64,000 nucleotides of DNA, taken from NCBI GenBank assembly GCA_022844475.1, contig JALHLR010000009.1, positions 1 through 64,000 on the forward strand. The letters are read 5' to 3'. The stretch comes from Hyphomonadaceae bacterium (GTDB lineage Bacteria > Pseudomonadota > Alphaproteobacteria > Caulobacterales > Hyphomonadaceae). This document shows, in pieces, positions 51,891 through 61,191 of this stretch (positions are counted from its first letter, which is position 1; each line of letters opens with the position of its first letter). A program made the translations under genes and the position numbers. Below the pieces are notes generated by a model. It was not told the DNA's origin, made no database searches, and was given only the letters and a program-made list of their open reading frames with translations.

Positions 51891-53348
51891 ATGCGTAACG
51901 ACCGGATTGATGCGGGCTTTGGCGATGTGCAGACACGCGCGGGTTCGATTGGAGCAGGCGGCGACATGAGCCCTTCGGATGGATCAAGCGTTGGGCCTGC
52001 TGGCTGGTCTCCCGATAGCTGGCGGCGGAAGCCAGCCATGCATATTCCAGCTGACTACCCGGACATGGACAAGCTGGCGGCTGTCGAGAAACAGCTGACC
52101 AGCTATCCGCCGCTGGTGTTTGCGGGCGAAGCCCGGACACTGATGGCGCGGCTGGGCGATGTTGCCGAGGGCAAGGCCTTCCTGTTGCAGGGCGGCGATT
52201 GTGCCGAGAGCTTCAAGGAGTTCCATCCGAACAATATCCGCGACACGTTCCGCCTGATCCTGCAGATGGCGGTGGTGCTGACATTCGCCGGTAAGAAATC
52301 GGTGGTGAAGGTCGGGCGGATTGCTGGGCAGTTCGCCAAGCCGCGTTCAGCGCCGACAGAGACGATCGATGGCGTGACGCTGCCGAGCTATCGCGGTGAC
52401 AATATCAACGGAATGGAATTCACGGCCGAGGCGCGGACGCCCGATCCGCAGCGCTTGCTTCAGGCCTATCTGCAATCTGCGGCCACTCTGAACCTGCTGC
52501 GCGCGTTTGCGCAGGGCGGCTACGCCAGCCTCGACAACATCCATCGCTGGATGCTGGGGTTTGTGGAAGCCTCCCCGACCGCCGACCGGTATCGCGCGAT
52601 GGCGGCGCGGATCACCGACGCGATGGAGTTCATGGAGTCGTGCGGCATCACGCCGGAGACGACGCCAGCGCTGTCGCAGACAGATTTCTACACTAGCCAC
52701 GAGGCGCTGCTGCTCGGCTACGAGCAGGCAATGACACGCGAGGATTCGACACGGCCGGGCGAGTTCTATGACACGTCGGCGCACATGATCTGGATCGGCG
52801 ACCGCACGCGGCAGCCGGATGGCGCGCATGTCGAGTTCTGTCGTGGCGTGCGCAATCCAATTGGCCTGAAGTGCGGGCCTAGCCTTCCGTCTGACGAACT
52901 GCTGCGACTGATCGACATTCTGAACCCGGACAACATTCCGGGGCGGCTGACGCTGATTGCGCGCTTCGGCTCGGACAAGGTTGCTGACGGTCTGCCCAAG
53001 CTGGTGCGCGCGGTCCAGGGCGGCGGGCGCAAGGTGGTGTGGTCGTCCGACCCCATGCACGGCAACATGGAAAAGACGGCGAGCGGTTACAAGACGCGGC
53101 CGTTCGAGCGCATCCTGAAGGAAGTGAACGACTTCATCGACGTCGTCGAAAGCGAAGGCGCGCATGCGGGCGGCATCCATCTCGAGATGACCGGGCAGGA
53201 CGTGACCGAATGCACCGGCGGCGGTCGCGAGATCACGGCGATGGAGCTGCAGGACCGCTATCACACGCATTGCGATCCGCGTCTCAACAACGAGCAGGCG
53301 CTGGAGCTGTCGTTCCAGCTGGCCGAGAAGCTGGCGGCGAAGCGGTAG
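51891..53348 (+). CDS. aroG: Class II 3-deoxy-7-phosphoheptulonate synthase
   Basis: 485 aa; [65 protein letters not shown]. Start uncertain. Confidence 0.95.
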   Translation: MRNDRIDAGFGDVQTRAGSIGAGGDMSPSDGSSVGPAGWSPDSWRRKPAMHIPADYPDMDKLAAVEKQLTSYPPLVFAGEARTLMARLGDVAEGKAFLLQGGDCAESFKEFHPNNIRDTFRLILQMAVVLTFAGKKSVVKVGRIAGQFAKPRSAPTETIDGVTLPSYRGDNINGMEFTAEARTPDPQRLLQAYLQSAATLNLLRAFAQGGYASLDNIHRWMLGFVEASPTADRYRAMAARITDAMEFMESCGITPETTPALSQTDFYTSHEALLLGYEQAMTREDSTRPGEFYDTSAHMIWIGDRTRQPDGAHVEFCRGVRNPIGLKCGPSLPSDELLRLIDILNPDNIPGRLTLIARFGSDKVADGLPKLVRAVQGGGRKVVWSSDPMHGNMEKTASGYKTRPFERILKEVNDFIDVVESEGAHAGGIHLEMTGQDVTECTGGGREITAMELQDRYHTHCDPRLNNEQALELSFQLAEKLAAKR

Positions 53349-53420
53349 GGGCGCCTGGTCGTCCACGCTCGTCGCGATCATCGTTAGGCCGAGCGGTCGC
53401 CCTTTGTGAAAGGCCAGCCT

Positions 53421-53783
53421 ATGCGTTGGGTCATTGGACCGTTGTTACTTGCATTCGCCGCCTGCGAAGAGCCGCCGCCACCGCCGACTCTGGTGGAAGT
53501 GCCCGCGCAATACCTTGGTGACTGGGACGAGAACGTCGGCGCTTGCGCTCAGGGCGGGCCCAATGCGGTCACGGTGACGCCGACTGAAGTTTTGATGGAA
53601 GACACGAAGGTGGCCGTCACCGGCGTGGCGCCGGATGGAGAGACTGCTGCGCGTGTGCTCGGGCGTTTCACCGGGCCGGGACAGGAATGGGACGGGTCGA
53701 TCCGCCTGGAGATTTCTGCCGACGGACGCGAACTGAACGTTGTCAGCGGTGCGATGATCGTGCCGCGCGTTAAGTGTCCGTAG
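53421..53783 (+). CDS. Small secreted lipoprotein of unknown function
   Basis: MRWVIGPLLLAFAACEEPPPPPT lipobox; ends VPRVKCP. Confidence 0.65.
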   Translation: MRWVIGPLLLAFAACEEPPPPPTLVEVPAQYLGDWDENVGACAQGGPNAVTVTPTEVLMEDTKVAVTGVAPDGETAARVLGRFTGPGQEWDGSIRLEISADGRELNVVSGAMIVPRVKCP

Positions 53784-53865
53784 GCCGTGATGTGGCGCGG
53801 TGGACTTGAGGGCCAGCCGGGCGTATGGCGGACACCGGTCAGGATGGTCTGCAGGAGCAGCGCGC

Positions 53866-54333
53866 ATGGTTCGGATTGCAATCGGGACGCTGGCGTTTGC
53901 TGTAGTCGCGGCGTGCAGCTCAGCCCCCACCGCGCAGACGTCGCAGCAGAAGATGGTCGGCAAATGGACCTGCGCGACGGACACCGACAATATCGTCATC
54001 AGCGGCGTGTTCGACTACCGCGCTGATGGGCTGGCGACGAGTTCCTCGAAAATCGAAGTGGACGCAGGCGCGGTGAAGATTTCGCTGACGTCGGACGCGG
54101 ATTCGACCTGGGGCTTCAACGCGGATGGGACGATGACCGAAAAGGTCACGGCGATGAAGCTGACGTCGGCCAAGATGGGCGGACAGGACATGGACAAGGA
54201 CATGGTCGACTCGCTGGTGCAGCCGATGATCGACGGCGTGGTGGGGGAGTCCTCGACGACGACGGTCACGTTTGGTGAGAATTCCTTCGTCTCGACCACC
54301 GAGGACGGCATCGTCACGACCTGCAAGCGCTAG
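53866..54333 (+). CDS. Small secreted lipoprotein of unknown function
   Basis: MVRIAIGTLAFAVVAACSSA lipobox; MVGKWTCATDTDNIVISGVFDYRADG...TTCKR. Confidence 0.7.
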   Translation: MVRIAIGTLAFAVVAACSSAPTAQTSQQKMVGKWTCATDTDNIVISGVFDYRADGLATSSSKIEVDAGAVKISLTSDADSTWGFNADGTMTEKVTAMKLTSAKMGGQDMDKDMVDSLVQPMIDGVVGESSTTTVTFGENSFVSTTEDGIVTTCKR

Positions 54334-54358
54334 GGACGATTTCAACGGGGACCAGGAA

Positions 54359-54811
54359 ATGCTGAAACTGTTCGCAACTGCGACGCTATCGTGCATGCTC
54401 GCCGGGGCGGCGTTTGCTCAGACGCCGTCGTCAGGCGCACAGCTAACCGGCGGAACCTGGGTGTGCAGCGCTGTAACTGATGGGCTGAACGTCATCTCCA
54501 AGCAGAGCTACGCGGCCGATGGAACGAGCACGATGATGCTGATGGTGTTCGGCGAGGCGGACGGTGCGAACATCAGGATTGTCGCGGAAGGCGTCGGTAC
54601 GTGGAATCTCGTCGGCGATCGTCTCGATGAGATCCTGTCGCGGATGACGGCGACCTATGCCGAGATTGGCGGCAACGGGGCATTGGAGATCGCGCAGAAC
54701 ATGCTCGACGGTTCGATGGTAAACGTCACGCTGACCAACACCGCCACTTTCGCTGGACCCACGCTGCATCTTGTCGATGTTGACAAGGTCGTGACGGACT
54801 GCGCGCGGTAG
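54359..54811 (+). CDS. Small secreted protein, paralogue-like to the preceding gene
   Basis: Signal peptide MLKLFATATLSCMLAGAAFAQ; LTGGTWVCSAVTDGLNVISKQSYAADG...VTDCAR. Confidence 0.7.
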   Translation: MLKLFATATLSCMLAGAAFAQTPSSGAQLTGGTWVCSAVTDGLNVISKQSYAADGTSTMMLMVFGEADGANIRIVAEGVGTWNLVGDRLDEILSRMTATYAEIGGNGALEIAQNMLDGSMVNVTLTNTATFAGPTLHLVDVDKVVTDCAR

Positions 54812-54815
54812 GTGT

Positions 54816-55193
54816 TTGGACAAGCCGCGCGTGGATGAGCTGATGGCCAAGAAGTTCAAGTTGAAGGCCGAGGACATCAAGCCGCTCGCCATGGGGCGCG
54901 GGGCGTGCATCGCCACCGACATGATCACGCGTCACGGCAAGCGCGTGGGCTTCATGTATCGCGAGAAACCGGAGACCGCGCAGGACAGCGGCTGGCGTTT
55001 CATGTCGGGCCTGGAGGACCAGGATTACATGGACGAGGCGGAAAACCACGGCATCTATGACGTGAACACGATTGCCAACTATGACCCTACGATAATTCCG
55101 CTGCTGGACGAGCCCCAGGGCGCGGCTTTTGAACGGGTGCCGGGCGCGGCGAGATTCCGGCCTGTTGACGACTGGGCGCCGTCGGAGGATTAA
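54816..55193 (+). CDS. DUF2185 (Imm33-like) protein
   Basis: 125 aa; GACIATDMITRHGKRVGFMYREKPETAQDSGWRFMSGLEDQDYMDEAENHGIYDVNTIANYDPTIIPLLDEPQGAAFER. Confidence 0.85.
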   Translation: MDKPRVDELMAKKFKLKAEDIKPLAMGRGACIATDMITRHGKRVGFMYREKPETAQDSGWRFMSGLEDQDYMDEAENHGIYDVNTIANYDPTIIPLLDEPQGAAFERVPGAARFRPVDDWAPSED

Positions 55194-55237
55194 GCGCTCC
55201 CCGGAAACGCGAACCAGACGCGCACGGAAGATGCGCG

Positions 55238-56683
55238 ATGGAGACCCCCATGACTCTCAAGGCGTCGATGAGCGCGCGCCTGCCTGCGTGGGCGCGGCCT
55301 AGCGAAATTCTCGACCTGACACGACTGGCTGTGCCGGTGGCGCTGTCGCGCGCATCCTTCATGCTGATGGGGCTGACGGACGCCGTCGTACTGGCGCAGC
55401 ACGCGCCCGGGCAGTTGCCGCTGGTGTTGAACGGCTGGCTGCCGAGCGGCGTTACCATGGGCTTTGGCATGGGGCTCATGCTCGGCGTGTCGGTCATGTC
55501 GGCCGAGCTGAGCGGGTCGGGCAAGGCGGAGGAGACAGGCCGTATCCTGCGCAGGGGCTTGTGGGTTGGCGCGCTGTACGGCCTGGTGGCGACAGTGATT
55601 GTGCTGATCATTGCCGAGCCGCTGTTGTGGGCGCTGGGCTTTGGCGAGGACCTCGTCGCGCCGATCAAGCAGACGACGGAGATTCTCGCCTACGGAACGG
55701 TTGGGCACATGCTGGCGATGGCGTGCTCGATGTATCTGGAGGCGTTGCGGAAGCCCAACCTTGTGACTGCCGTGTCGATGACGGCGGTGTTGCTGAATCT
55801 CGTGCTCGATCTGGTGCTGGTGCCGCAGTACGGCGCGGTCGGCGTTGCGTGGGCGACGACGGGGTCGCGCTTCTTCATGATGGCGTGCTTCCTCGTGATC
55901 ATCGCGCTGATGACGCCGGCTTTCAAACCTTCGCCGAAGGGGCCTCCGGGCGAGTTCATCCGGCAGAACAAGGTCGGGATCGGCACCGGTATCGCAAACG
56001 CTGCCGAGTGGGGCGCGTTCAACCTGACCTTCGTGATCGCGACGCTTGTGTCGATCGACGCTGGCACGGTCTACGGTCTCACTGTCCAGATGATGGGCGT
56101 CATCTTCATGATCTACATGGGCATGGGCACGGCGACGAGCGTGCGCGTCGCGGAGCGCTTTGGCCGCAAGGACGGGCTGGGCGTTCGCGAGGCGTCGAGG
56201 CTTGGCGTGGTTGCGGCGATTGCGGTGGGGCTGGTGCTGGCGGTGGTCCTCGTGGCGTCCAAGGATGTGGTCGCGCACTGGCTGTTGACCGGGCCAGAGG
56301 CACAGGCAAGCGGCGGGGCGCAGTCAACAAGCCTGATGCCGACGCTTGCGCTGATGCTGGCGTTCGCGGCGGCGGTGACACTGTTCGACGGTCTGCAGGT
56401 GGTGGGCGCGATGGGCCTGCGCGCGCAGGGCGTGGTGTGGCTGCCGACGCTCATCCATGTCGGGAGCTATATCGTGGTTATGCTTCCGCTTTGCGTGTGG
56501 CTGGCTTTCGGTCCTGAGAGTGTTCCAGGCGGGCTGGGCCTTGGCGTCTGGGGGGTGTTCATCGGCATCAGTGTGGCGTCAGTGGCGGCTGGCGTCGGGC
56601 AGGTTCTGGCTCTGGAGCTGAAGAGCCGCGATGCGGAACGGCGCGCTGAGGTAGAGGGCGTCGCAGCGGTGGTGGTGCATTAG
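55238..56683 (+). CDS. MATE family efflux transporter
   Basis: 481 aa polytopic; LAVPVALSRASFMLMGLTDAVVL, LEALRKPNLVTAVSMTAVLLNLVLDLVLV. Confidence 0.9.
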   Translation: METPMTLKASMSARLPAWARPSEILDLTRLAVPVALSRASFMLMGLTDAVVLAQHAPGQLPLVLNGWLPSGVTMGFGMGLMLGVSVMSAELSGSGKAEETGRILRRGLWVGALYGLVATVIVLIIAEPLLWALGFGEDLVAPIKQTTEILAYGTVGHMLAMACSMYLEALRKPNLVTAVSMTAVLLNLVLDLVLVPQYGAVGVAWATTGSRFFMMACFLVIIALMTPAFKPSPKGPPGEFIRQNKVGIGTGIANAAEWGAFNLTFVIATLVSIDAGTVYGLTVQMMGVIFMIYMGMGTATSVRVAERFGRKDGLGVREASRLGVVAAIAVGLVLAVVLVASKDVVAHWLLTGPEAQASGGAQSTSLMPTLALMLAFAAAVTLFDGLQVVGAMGLRAQGVVWLPTLIHVGSYIVVMLPLCVWLAFGPESVPGGLGLGVWGVFIGISVASVAAGVGQVLALELKSRDAERRAEVEGVAAVVVH

Positions 56684-56690
56684 CGCGCTG

Positions 56691-56729
56691 CCGTGCTTGC
56701 CCACGCGCTGCGCGCTGCGGCAAGCACGG
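56691..56729. terminator. Long perfect inverted repeat between convergent MATE and HU genes
   Basis: CCGTGCTTGCC (56691-56701) / GGCAAGCACGG (56719-56729), 11-bp arms. Confidence 0.6.
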
Positions 56730-56745
56730 GCCTGGCGGTCCAGCG

Positions 56746-57015
56746 CTACTTCAGATCCTTCATCGCAGCGGCTGGCTTGAACGCCGCCGCCGTTCGCGCC
56801 GGAATCTTGATCGTCGTACCGGTGGCCGGGTTGCGGCCGTCCCGCGCTGCGCGGGTTTTGGTCACGAATGTACCGAAGCCGGAGATCGCGACCTGTTCGC
56901 CGCGTTTGAGCTGCAGCGTGATCGTATCGAACACGGCATCAACCAGACGCGTTGCTTCGGTCAGCTTCAAGCCGTTGTTGTCGGCGATCAGCTTGATGAG
57001 GTCGGACTTGTTCAT
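56746..57015 (-). CDS. HU-family DNA-binding protein
   Basis: 89 aa; MNKSDLIKLIADNNGLKLTEATRLVDAVFDTI...GRNPATGTTIKIPARTAAAFKPAAAMKDLK. Confidence 0.95.
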   Translation of the reverse strand: MNKSDLIKLIADNNGLKLTEATRLVDAVFDTITLQLKRGEQVAISGFGTFVTKTRAARDGRNPATGTTIKIPARTAAAFKPAAAMKDLK

Positions 57016-57111
57016 GGACCCGCTCGCAGGTTTGAAGCCGCGACACAGCGGCCCGTGATCGGGCGCCGATAATCACGATTCTTCAAGACCGTACGTGAAC
57101 GGAAGGGATGA

Positions 57112-58020
57112 TTATATCCCCAGAATCCAGCCTTCCTCTTGCGTCACCGCGTCCTTCTGGGCGTCAGTGAGCTTGGCTTCCGTAGCGAAAATCTGGCCGA
57201 GCTTTCCGCTTGCGTCACGTTCGGCAAACCATTCCGCCATGGTCCGGACCTGGGCTTCGTCGCGGATTTCGCTGGCGCCGATCTGCTTGGCCACGAGCTG
57301 CGGATAGGTCTCGGCGACCACGATGCGCGTGCCGGTGAGGGTCTCTTCGTCGAGCTTCGCCAGCGGCAGTTCGAACGGCCAGATCTTCATCGCCGGGAAG
57401 TTTGTGCGCAGGCGTTCGACCGCGGGCAGGCCGGTGAGGGTCTGGCCGCCGACAGCGCCGGCGTAGGCGATCTTCCAAACCGGCTGCGGGCGCAGCTTGC
57501 GGGTTTCGGCAACGTGATCTTCGGTGACGCGGAACTCCGGGATGTCCTTCGGCCCGTGCTCACGCGTCTTCTTCATCGCGAGGGTGGTGAGCTCGTCCTT
57601 CTTGGAGCAGCCCCAGAACGGGAACGGCCCTTCGGAGATGAGACGGTTCATCCGCGCCGCGAGAGCGAAGCGGTTGTTCGAGTTGTCGGGCTTATCCTTC
57701 ATTTCCTTGAGCAGGAACTCGCGCGTCGCGCGCCAGGGCGCTTCGCCCTTCAGCTTGAGAGCCGAGGCAGTGCCGGCGGTGAAACCCATCGGGAAGTCCA
57801 TGCCGACGAGGACGCGATCGCCGCGTTTGAGGCAGCGGCCGAGCAGGTCCGTCAGTTCCTCGATCGCCTTGGCGCGCGTGGGCGGGTTCGACGCCTTGAA
57901 GGCCAGCTTCAGGCGCGAGTCCGGTGTGAGCGCGCCGATCCAGATGGAGTCAGCGCCGGTGGCGGGTTTGGAGGCGGCGCTCCAGTCCACCATCACATAG
58001 CTGTCGAACAGGCGGGCCAT
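57112..58020 (-). CDS. VDWSA-type conserved hypothetical protein (DUF429-like, RNase H-fold appearance)
   Basis: MARLFDSYVMVDWSAASKPATGADSIWIGAL...GDRVLVGMDFPMGFTAG...FPFWGC...RIVVAETYPQLV. Confidence 0.7.
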   Translation of the reverse strand: MARLFDSYVMVDWSAASKPATGADSIWIGALTPDSRLKLAFKASNPPTRAKAIEELTDLLGRCLKRGDRVLVGMDFPMGFTAGTASALKLKGEAPWRATREFLLKEMKDKPDNSNNRFALAARMNRLISEGPFPFWGCSKKDELTTLAMKKTREHGPKDIPEFRVTEDHVAETRKLRPQPVWKIAYAGAVGGQTLTGLPAVERLRTNFPAMKIWPFELPLAKLDEETLTGTRIVVAETYPQLVAKQIGASEIRDEAQVRTMAEWFAERDASGKLGQIFATEAKLTDAQKDAVTQEEGWILGI

Positions 58021-58138
58021 TGCTGGTCTTCTTTCAAACATGCAGCCGCGGTCAGCGCGGCAGGGGCGATTCACAAGAGGGAAGGCGAGAAGCCCTCGAA
58101 GTCCAAATCCTTGGGCTCTCGGGGGCTATATAGGCGAT

Positions 58139-59164
58139 CTAGCCGAGTTTCACGAGCATCTTGCCCGTGTTTCCGCCGCTGAACAGGGCGAGGAAGGCTT
58201 CAGGGGCCTTTTCGATGCCCGTCATGACGGTTTCCTCGTACTTGATGCTGCCCGAGGAGATCCAGCCGGCCATTTCCTGAACGAATTCGGAATAGGTGGC
58301 GGCGTAATCGGACACAATGAAGCCCTGTAGCTTGATGCGGCGGCCGATGAGGTTGGTCATGTTGTTGGGGCCGGGGACCGGTCCGGTGGCGTTGTAGAGC
58401 GAAATCATCCCGCAGATCGGCATGCGCGCATACATGTTGGCGCAGGCGATGGCGGCGGTGAGGTGGTCGCCGCCGACATTGTCGAAATAGACGTCGACGC
58501 CCCTGGGGGCGGCCTGCTGGAGCGCTTTTGTCAGGCCGCGGAGGTCGCCGGCGGCGCGGTAGTCGATCGCCTCGTCGAAGCCGATCGATTTCAGATAATC
58601 GCACTTGTCCTTGCCGCCGGCCGAACCGACGACGTGGCAGCCCCTGATCTTGGCGATCTGGCCGACGAGGGAGCCGACAGCGCCCGCAGCGCCGGACACG
58701 AAGACGGTCTCGCCCGGCTTGGGTTCGCCGATCTTGAGCAGCCCGGACCAGGCGGTATGGCCGGGCATGCCGGCGACGCCCAGATAGGCCTGGGTGGGCA
58801 GCTGGAGATTCGGCAGCTTGGCGAGGTTCACGGCGGCAGCCGGGGCGGTGAACGCCTCGCGCCAGCCGGCGAAGGAGGACACAAGGTCACCGGGTTTGAA
58901 ATTATCATCACGGGAGGCGACCACCTGGCCGATGGCGCCGCCGTTCATGGCCTGCCCCAGCTCGAAGGGAGCGGCATAGCTCTTGGCGTCATTCATGCGG
59001 CCACGCATGTACGGGTCGACCGTCATCCAGAGGTTGCGGACCTGCACCTGGCCCGGACCGGGCTCGGTTGATTCGACCGTAGCCAGTTCAAAGTCCGAGG
59101 GTTTCGGCTCGCCGACCGGGCGGGCCCGAAGGCGCCATTCACGGGATGTTACAGACGGCATCAC
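58139..59164 (-). CDS. NADP-dependent MDR oxidoreductase (CurA/leukotriene B4 dehydrogenase-like)
   Basis: 341 aa; VFVSGAAGAVGSLVGQIAKIRGCHVVGSAGG, DVYFDNVGGDHLTAAI, MTNLIGRRIKLQGFIV. Confidence 0.93.
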   Translation of the reverse strand: MMPSVTSREWRLRARPVGEPKPSDFELATVESTEPGPGQVQVRNLWMTVDPYMRGRMNDAKSYAAPFELGQAMNGGAIGQVVASRDDNFKPGDLVSSFAGWREAFTAPAAAVNLAKLPNLQLPTQAYLGVAGMPGHTAWSGLLKIGEPKPGETVFVSGAAGAVGSLVGQIAKIRGCHVVGSAGGKDKCDYLKSIGFDEAIDYRAAGDLRGLTKALQQAAPRGVDVYFDNVGGDHLTAAIACANMYARMPICGMISLYNATGPVPGPNNMTNLIGRRIKLQGFIVSDYAATYSEFVQEMAGWISSGSIKYEETVMTGIEKAPEAFLALFSGGNTGKMLVKLG

Positions 59165-59341
59165 GGCCTCCAGTTTGTCGCAGCGCGCTCATTGCGCCTT
59201 TGCACGGATTTTTCCAGTCTTTTCGGTCATTTACGCATTGAAAGATACTGTAACCAACCTTGATGCCCCGGCTCATTGTGCGCCTGCGTTATTCGCGTAT
59301 CTGCTGGCCTCACACCGAAGGGTGTGTCGGAGGGTAGCGTT

Positions 59342-60328
59342 TTGAAGCGTATTGAGAACCCGGCCAGAACGGCCACTGTCGTTGGCCGCCATGAGGGCAA
59401 GGTCAGGGTTGGCGTGGTCGGCGCGGGTGTTTTCGGTGGCTACCACGCGCAGAAGTTCGCCGCGAGCGAGCATGCAGAATTCGTAGGCGTCTTCGATCTC
59501 AACGCGGAAGCGGCCGGCAAGGTCGTCGCGAAGGTCGGCCAGGGCGCCGCCTTCACCTCGTTCGAAGCTCTGGCCGATGTTTGCGATGCACTGGTCATCG
59601 CGACGCCCGCTTCGTCGCACGCCGCGCTGACGCGCAAGGCGCTGGAAGCTGGCAAGCATGCGCTGGTCGAGAAGCCTCTGGCGCTGACGGGTGTCGAAGC
59701 CCGCGCGCTTGCCAAGCTGGCGCTTGAGCGTGATCTGGTTCTTTCGGTCGGCCATCAGGAGCGGCTGGTGTTCGAGGCGATGGGCCTTTTCGCCACGGGC
59801 GAACGTCCCAAGCGTATCGAAGCAGTTCGCAACGGTCCGGCTTCGCCGGAAGGTCGCTGTGAAGACGTGTCGGTCGTGTTCGACCTGATGATCCATGACC
59901 TCGACCTCACGGCTGAACTGTTTGGCGGTGAAGTGAAAGGCGCGGACGGCACGGGTTACTCGGCGCACACGCGCCTGCTGGACCACGCCTCCGCCGAACT
60001 GCACTTTGCCAATCAGGGCCATGCAAGGCTCACCGCGTCGCGTTGCGCCGAGAAGCGCGAGCGCTGGATGAAGATCGAGTACGCTTCGGGCGTGGTCGAG
60101 ATCGACTTCATTACCCGCGAAGTGAAGAACACCACGACGTTCGACATCCGCGCCGACGTGTCGGCGATCCTGCCGGACCCGCTGAAAGCTGCGGACGAGG
60201 CGTTCATTGCTGCCGTGCAAGGTCGGGCGGCCCCGGTGATCACCGGCGGTGTCGGCGCCCGTGCGGCGGCGATGGCCGAACTGGTCGAAGGCTGTGCGAT
60301 GTCCGAACAGTCGGTCGCTGCGGCGTAA
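59342..60328 (+). CDS. Gfo/Idh/MocA family oxidoreductase
   Basis: TTG start preceded by ggaggg; VGVVGAGVFGGYHAQKFA, VIATPASSHAALTRKALEAGKHALVEKPLAL. Confidence 0.9.
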   Translation: MKRIENPARTATVVGRHEGKVRVGVVGAGVFGGYHAQKFAASEHAEFVGVFDLNAEAAGKVVAKVGQGAAFTSFEALADVCDALVIATPASSHAALTRKALEAGKHALVEKPLALTGVEARALAKLALERDLVLSVGHQERLVFEAMGLFATGERPKRIEAVRNGPASPEGRCEDVSVVFDLMIHDLDLTAELFGGEVKGADGTGYSAHTRLLDHASAELHFANQGHARLTASRCAEKRERWMKIEYASGVVEIDFITREVKNTTTFDIRADVSAILPDPLKAADEAFIAAVQGRAAPVITGGVGARAAAMAELVEGCAMSEQSVAAA

Positions 60329-60449
60329 ACGACCTTTCAAAGCAGCTGTTTCTGCACTAGACGCGCCGCAGCTTGTCGCAGCACATTGCGATTGATGATG
60401 CCCGGCCCAGATCAGCCGCAGCCCCCAACCGAGCCCCGGAGACTGACAC

Positions 60450-60671
60450 ATGGCCAGGAAGCCGACGGCTCGCGCCGAATTCGTCTTTTTCAACGTCGTC
60501 TATGAAGACGGCAGCCAGAAGTCGAACCGCAAGGTTCCGGCCGATGTGCTGGAAGATCCCTATGACAAGGATGGCGCGATCAGGGCCGCTATCGAGGCCC
60601 AGGACAAGGCGATCTCCGAGCGCTCCGGCCTGCCGCCGCTCGGCATCAAGTCGATCACCCGAGCGAAGTAG
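60450..60671 (+). CDS. Small conserved-looking hypothetical protein
   Basis: 73 aa; MARKPTARAEFVFFNVVYEDGSQKSNRKVPADVLEDPYDKDGAIRAAIEAQDKAISERSG. Confidence 0.6.
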   Translation: MARKPTARAEFVFFNVVYEDGSQKSNRKVPADVLEDPYDKDGAIRAAIEAQDKAISERSGLPPLGIKSITRAK

Positions 60672-60767
60672 GGCGGTGGTGCGCCGCTACACGTCGCTGA
60701 GGCCCATGCGAGTTTCACGAGGGCAGAACAAGGCCTAGGCTCCCCGGCAAACCTCGGGGAGTCGCGT

Positions 60768-61106
60768 ATGCCGGATCTTGGTTCAATCGAAACCACCATG
60801 CTGTGGGCGAGCGCGCTGCTCGGCATCGTCTACCTGCTGGCCGCTGTGATCCCAAGCGTGCTGGCGCGTGGACTGCCTTGGGCTGCGGGCGCACGCGACG
60901 AGCCCGGCGTACCGCTCGGCAAGGTCGAGGCGCAGGTCCCGCAGGACGGCGACATCGCGGCCACGGGGGCGCAGCTGTATTTCTGGGGACGCGTCGCCTT
61001 CCTGCCGCTCTATGCGATTGGCGTGCCCTTCCTTCGTACAATCGCCTGGACAGCGGCGTTGGCTGGCATCGCAATGGTGCTGCTGGGCACCTTGCCGGGC
61101 ATCTAG
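60768..61106 (+). CDS. MAPEG family membrane protein
   Basis: 112 aa; four hydrophobic segments, ARDEPGVPLGKVEAQVPQ. Confidence 0.75.
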   Translation: MPDLGSIETTMLWASALLGIVYLLAAVIPSVLARGLPWAAGARDEPGVPLGKVEAQVPQDGDIAATGAQLYFWGRVAFLPLYAIGVPFLRTIAWTAALAGIAMVLLGTLPGI

Positions 61107-61191
61107 CGCCCCTTTCGGGGACTGACACATCGGTCTTGCCCCCGGACGTCGCGAGTATCATGCTGCAATCAGATATAGGTCGCCGTCAAAG

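Noticed and set aside
55190-56278. 362-aa minus-strand ORF
   Set aside because: Antisense shadow of the MATE transporter; His/Arg-rich random-looking protein.
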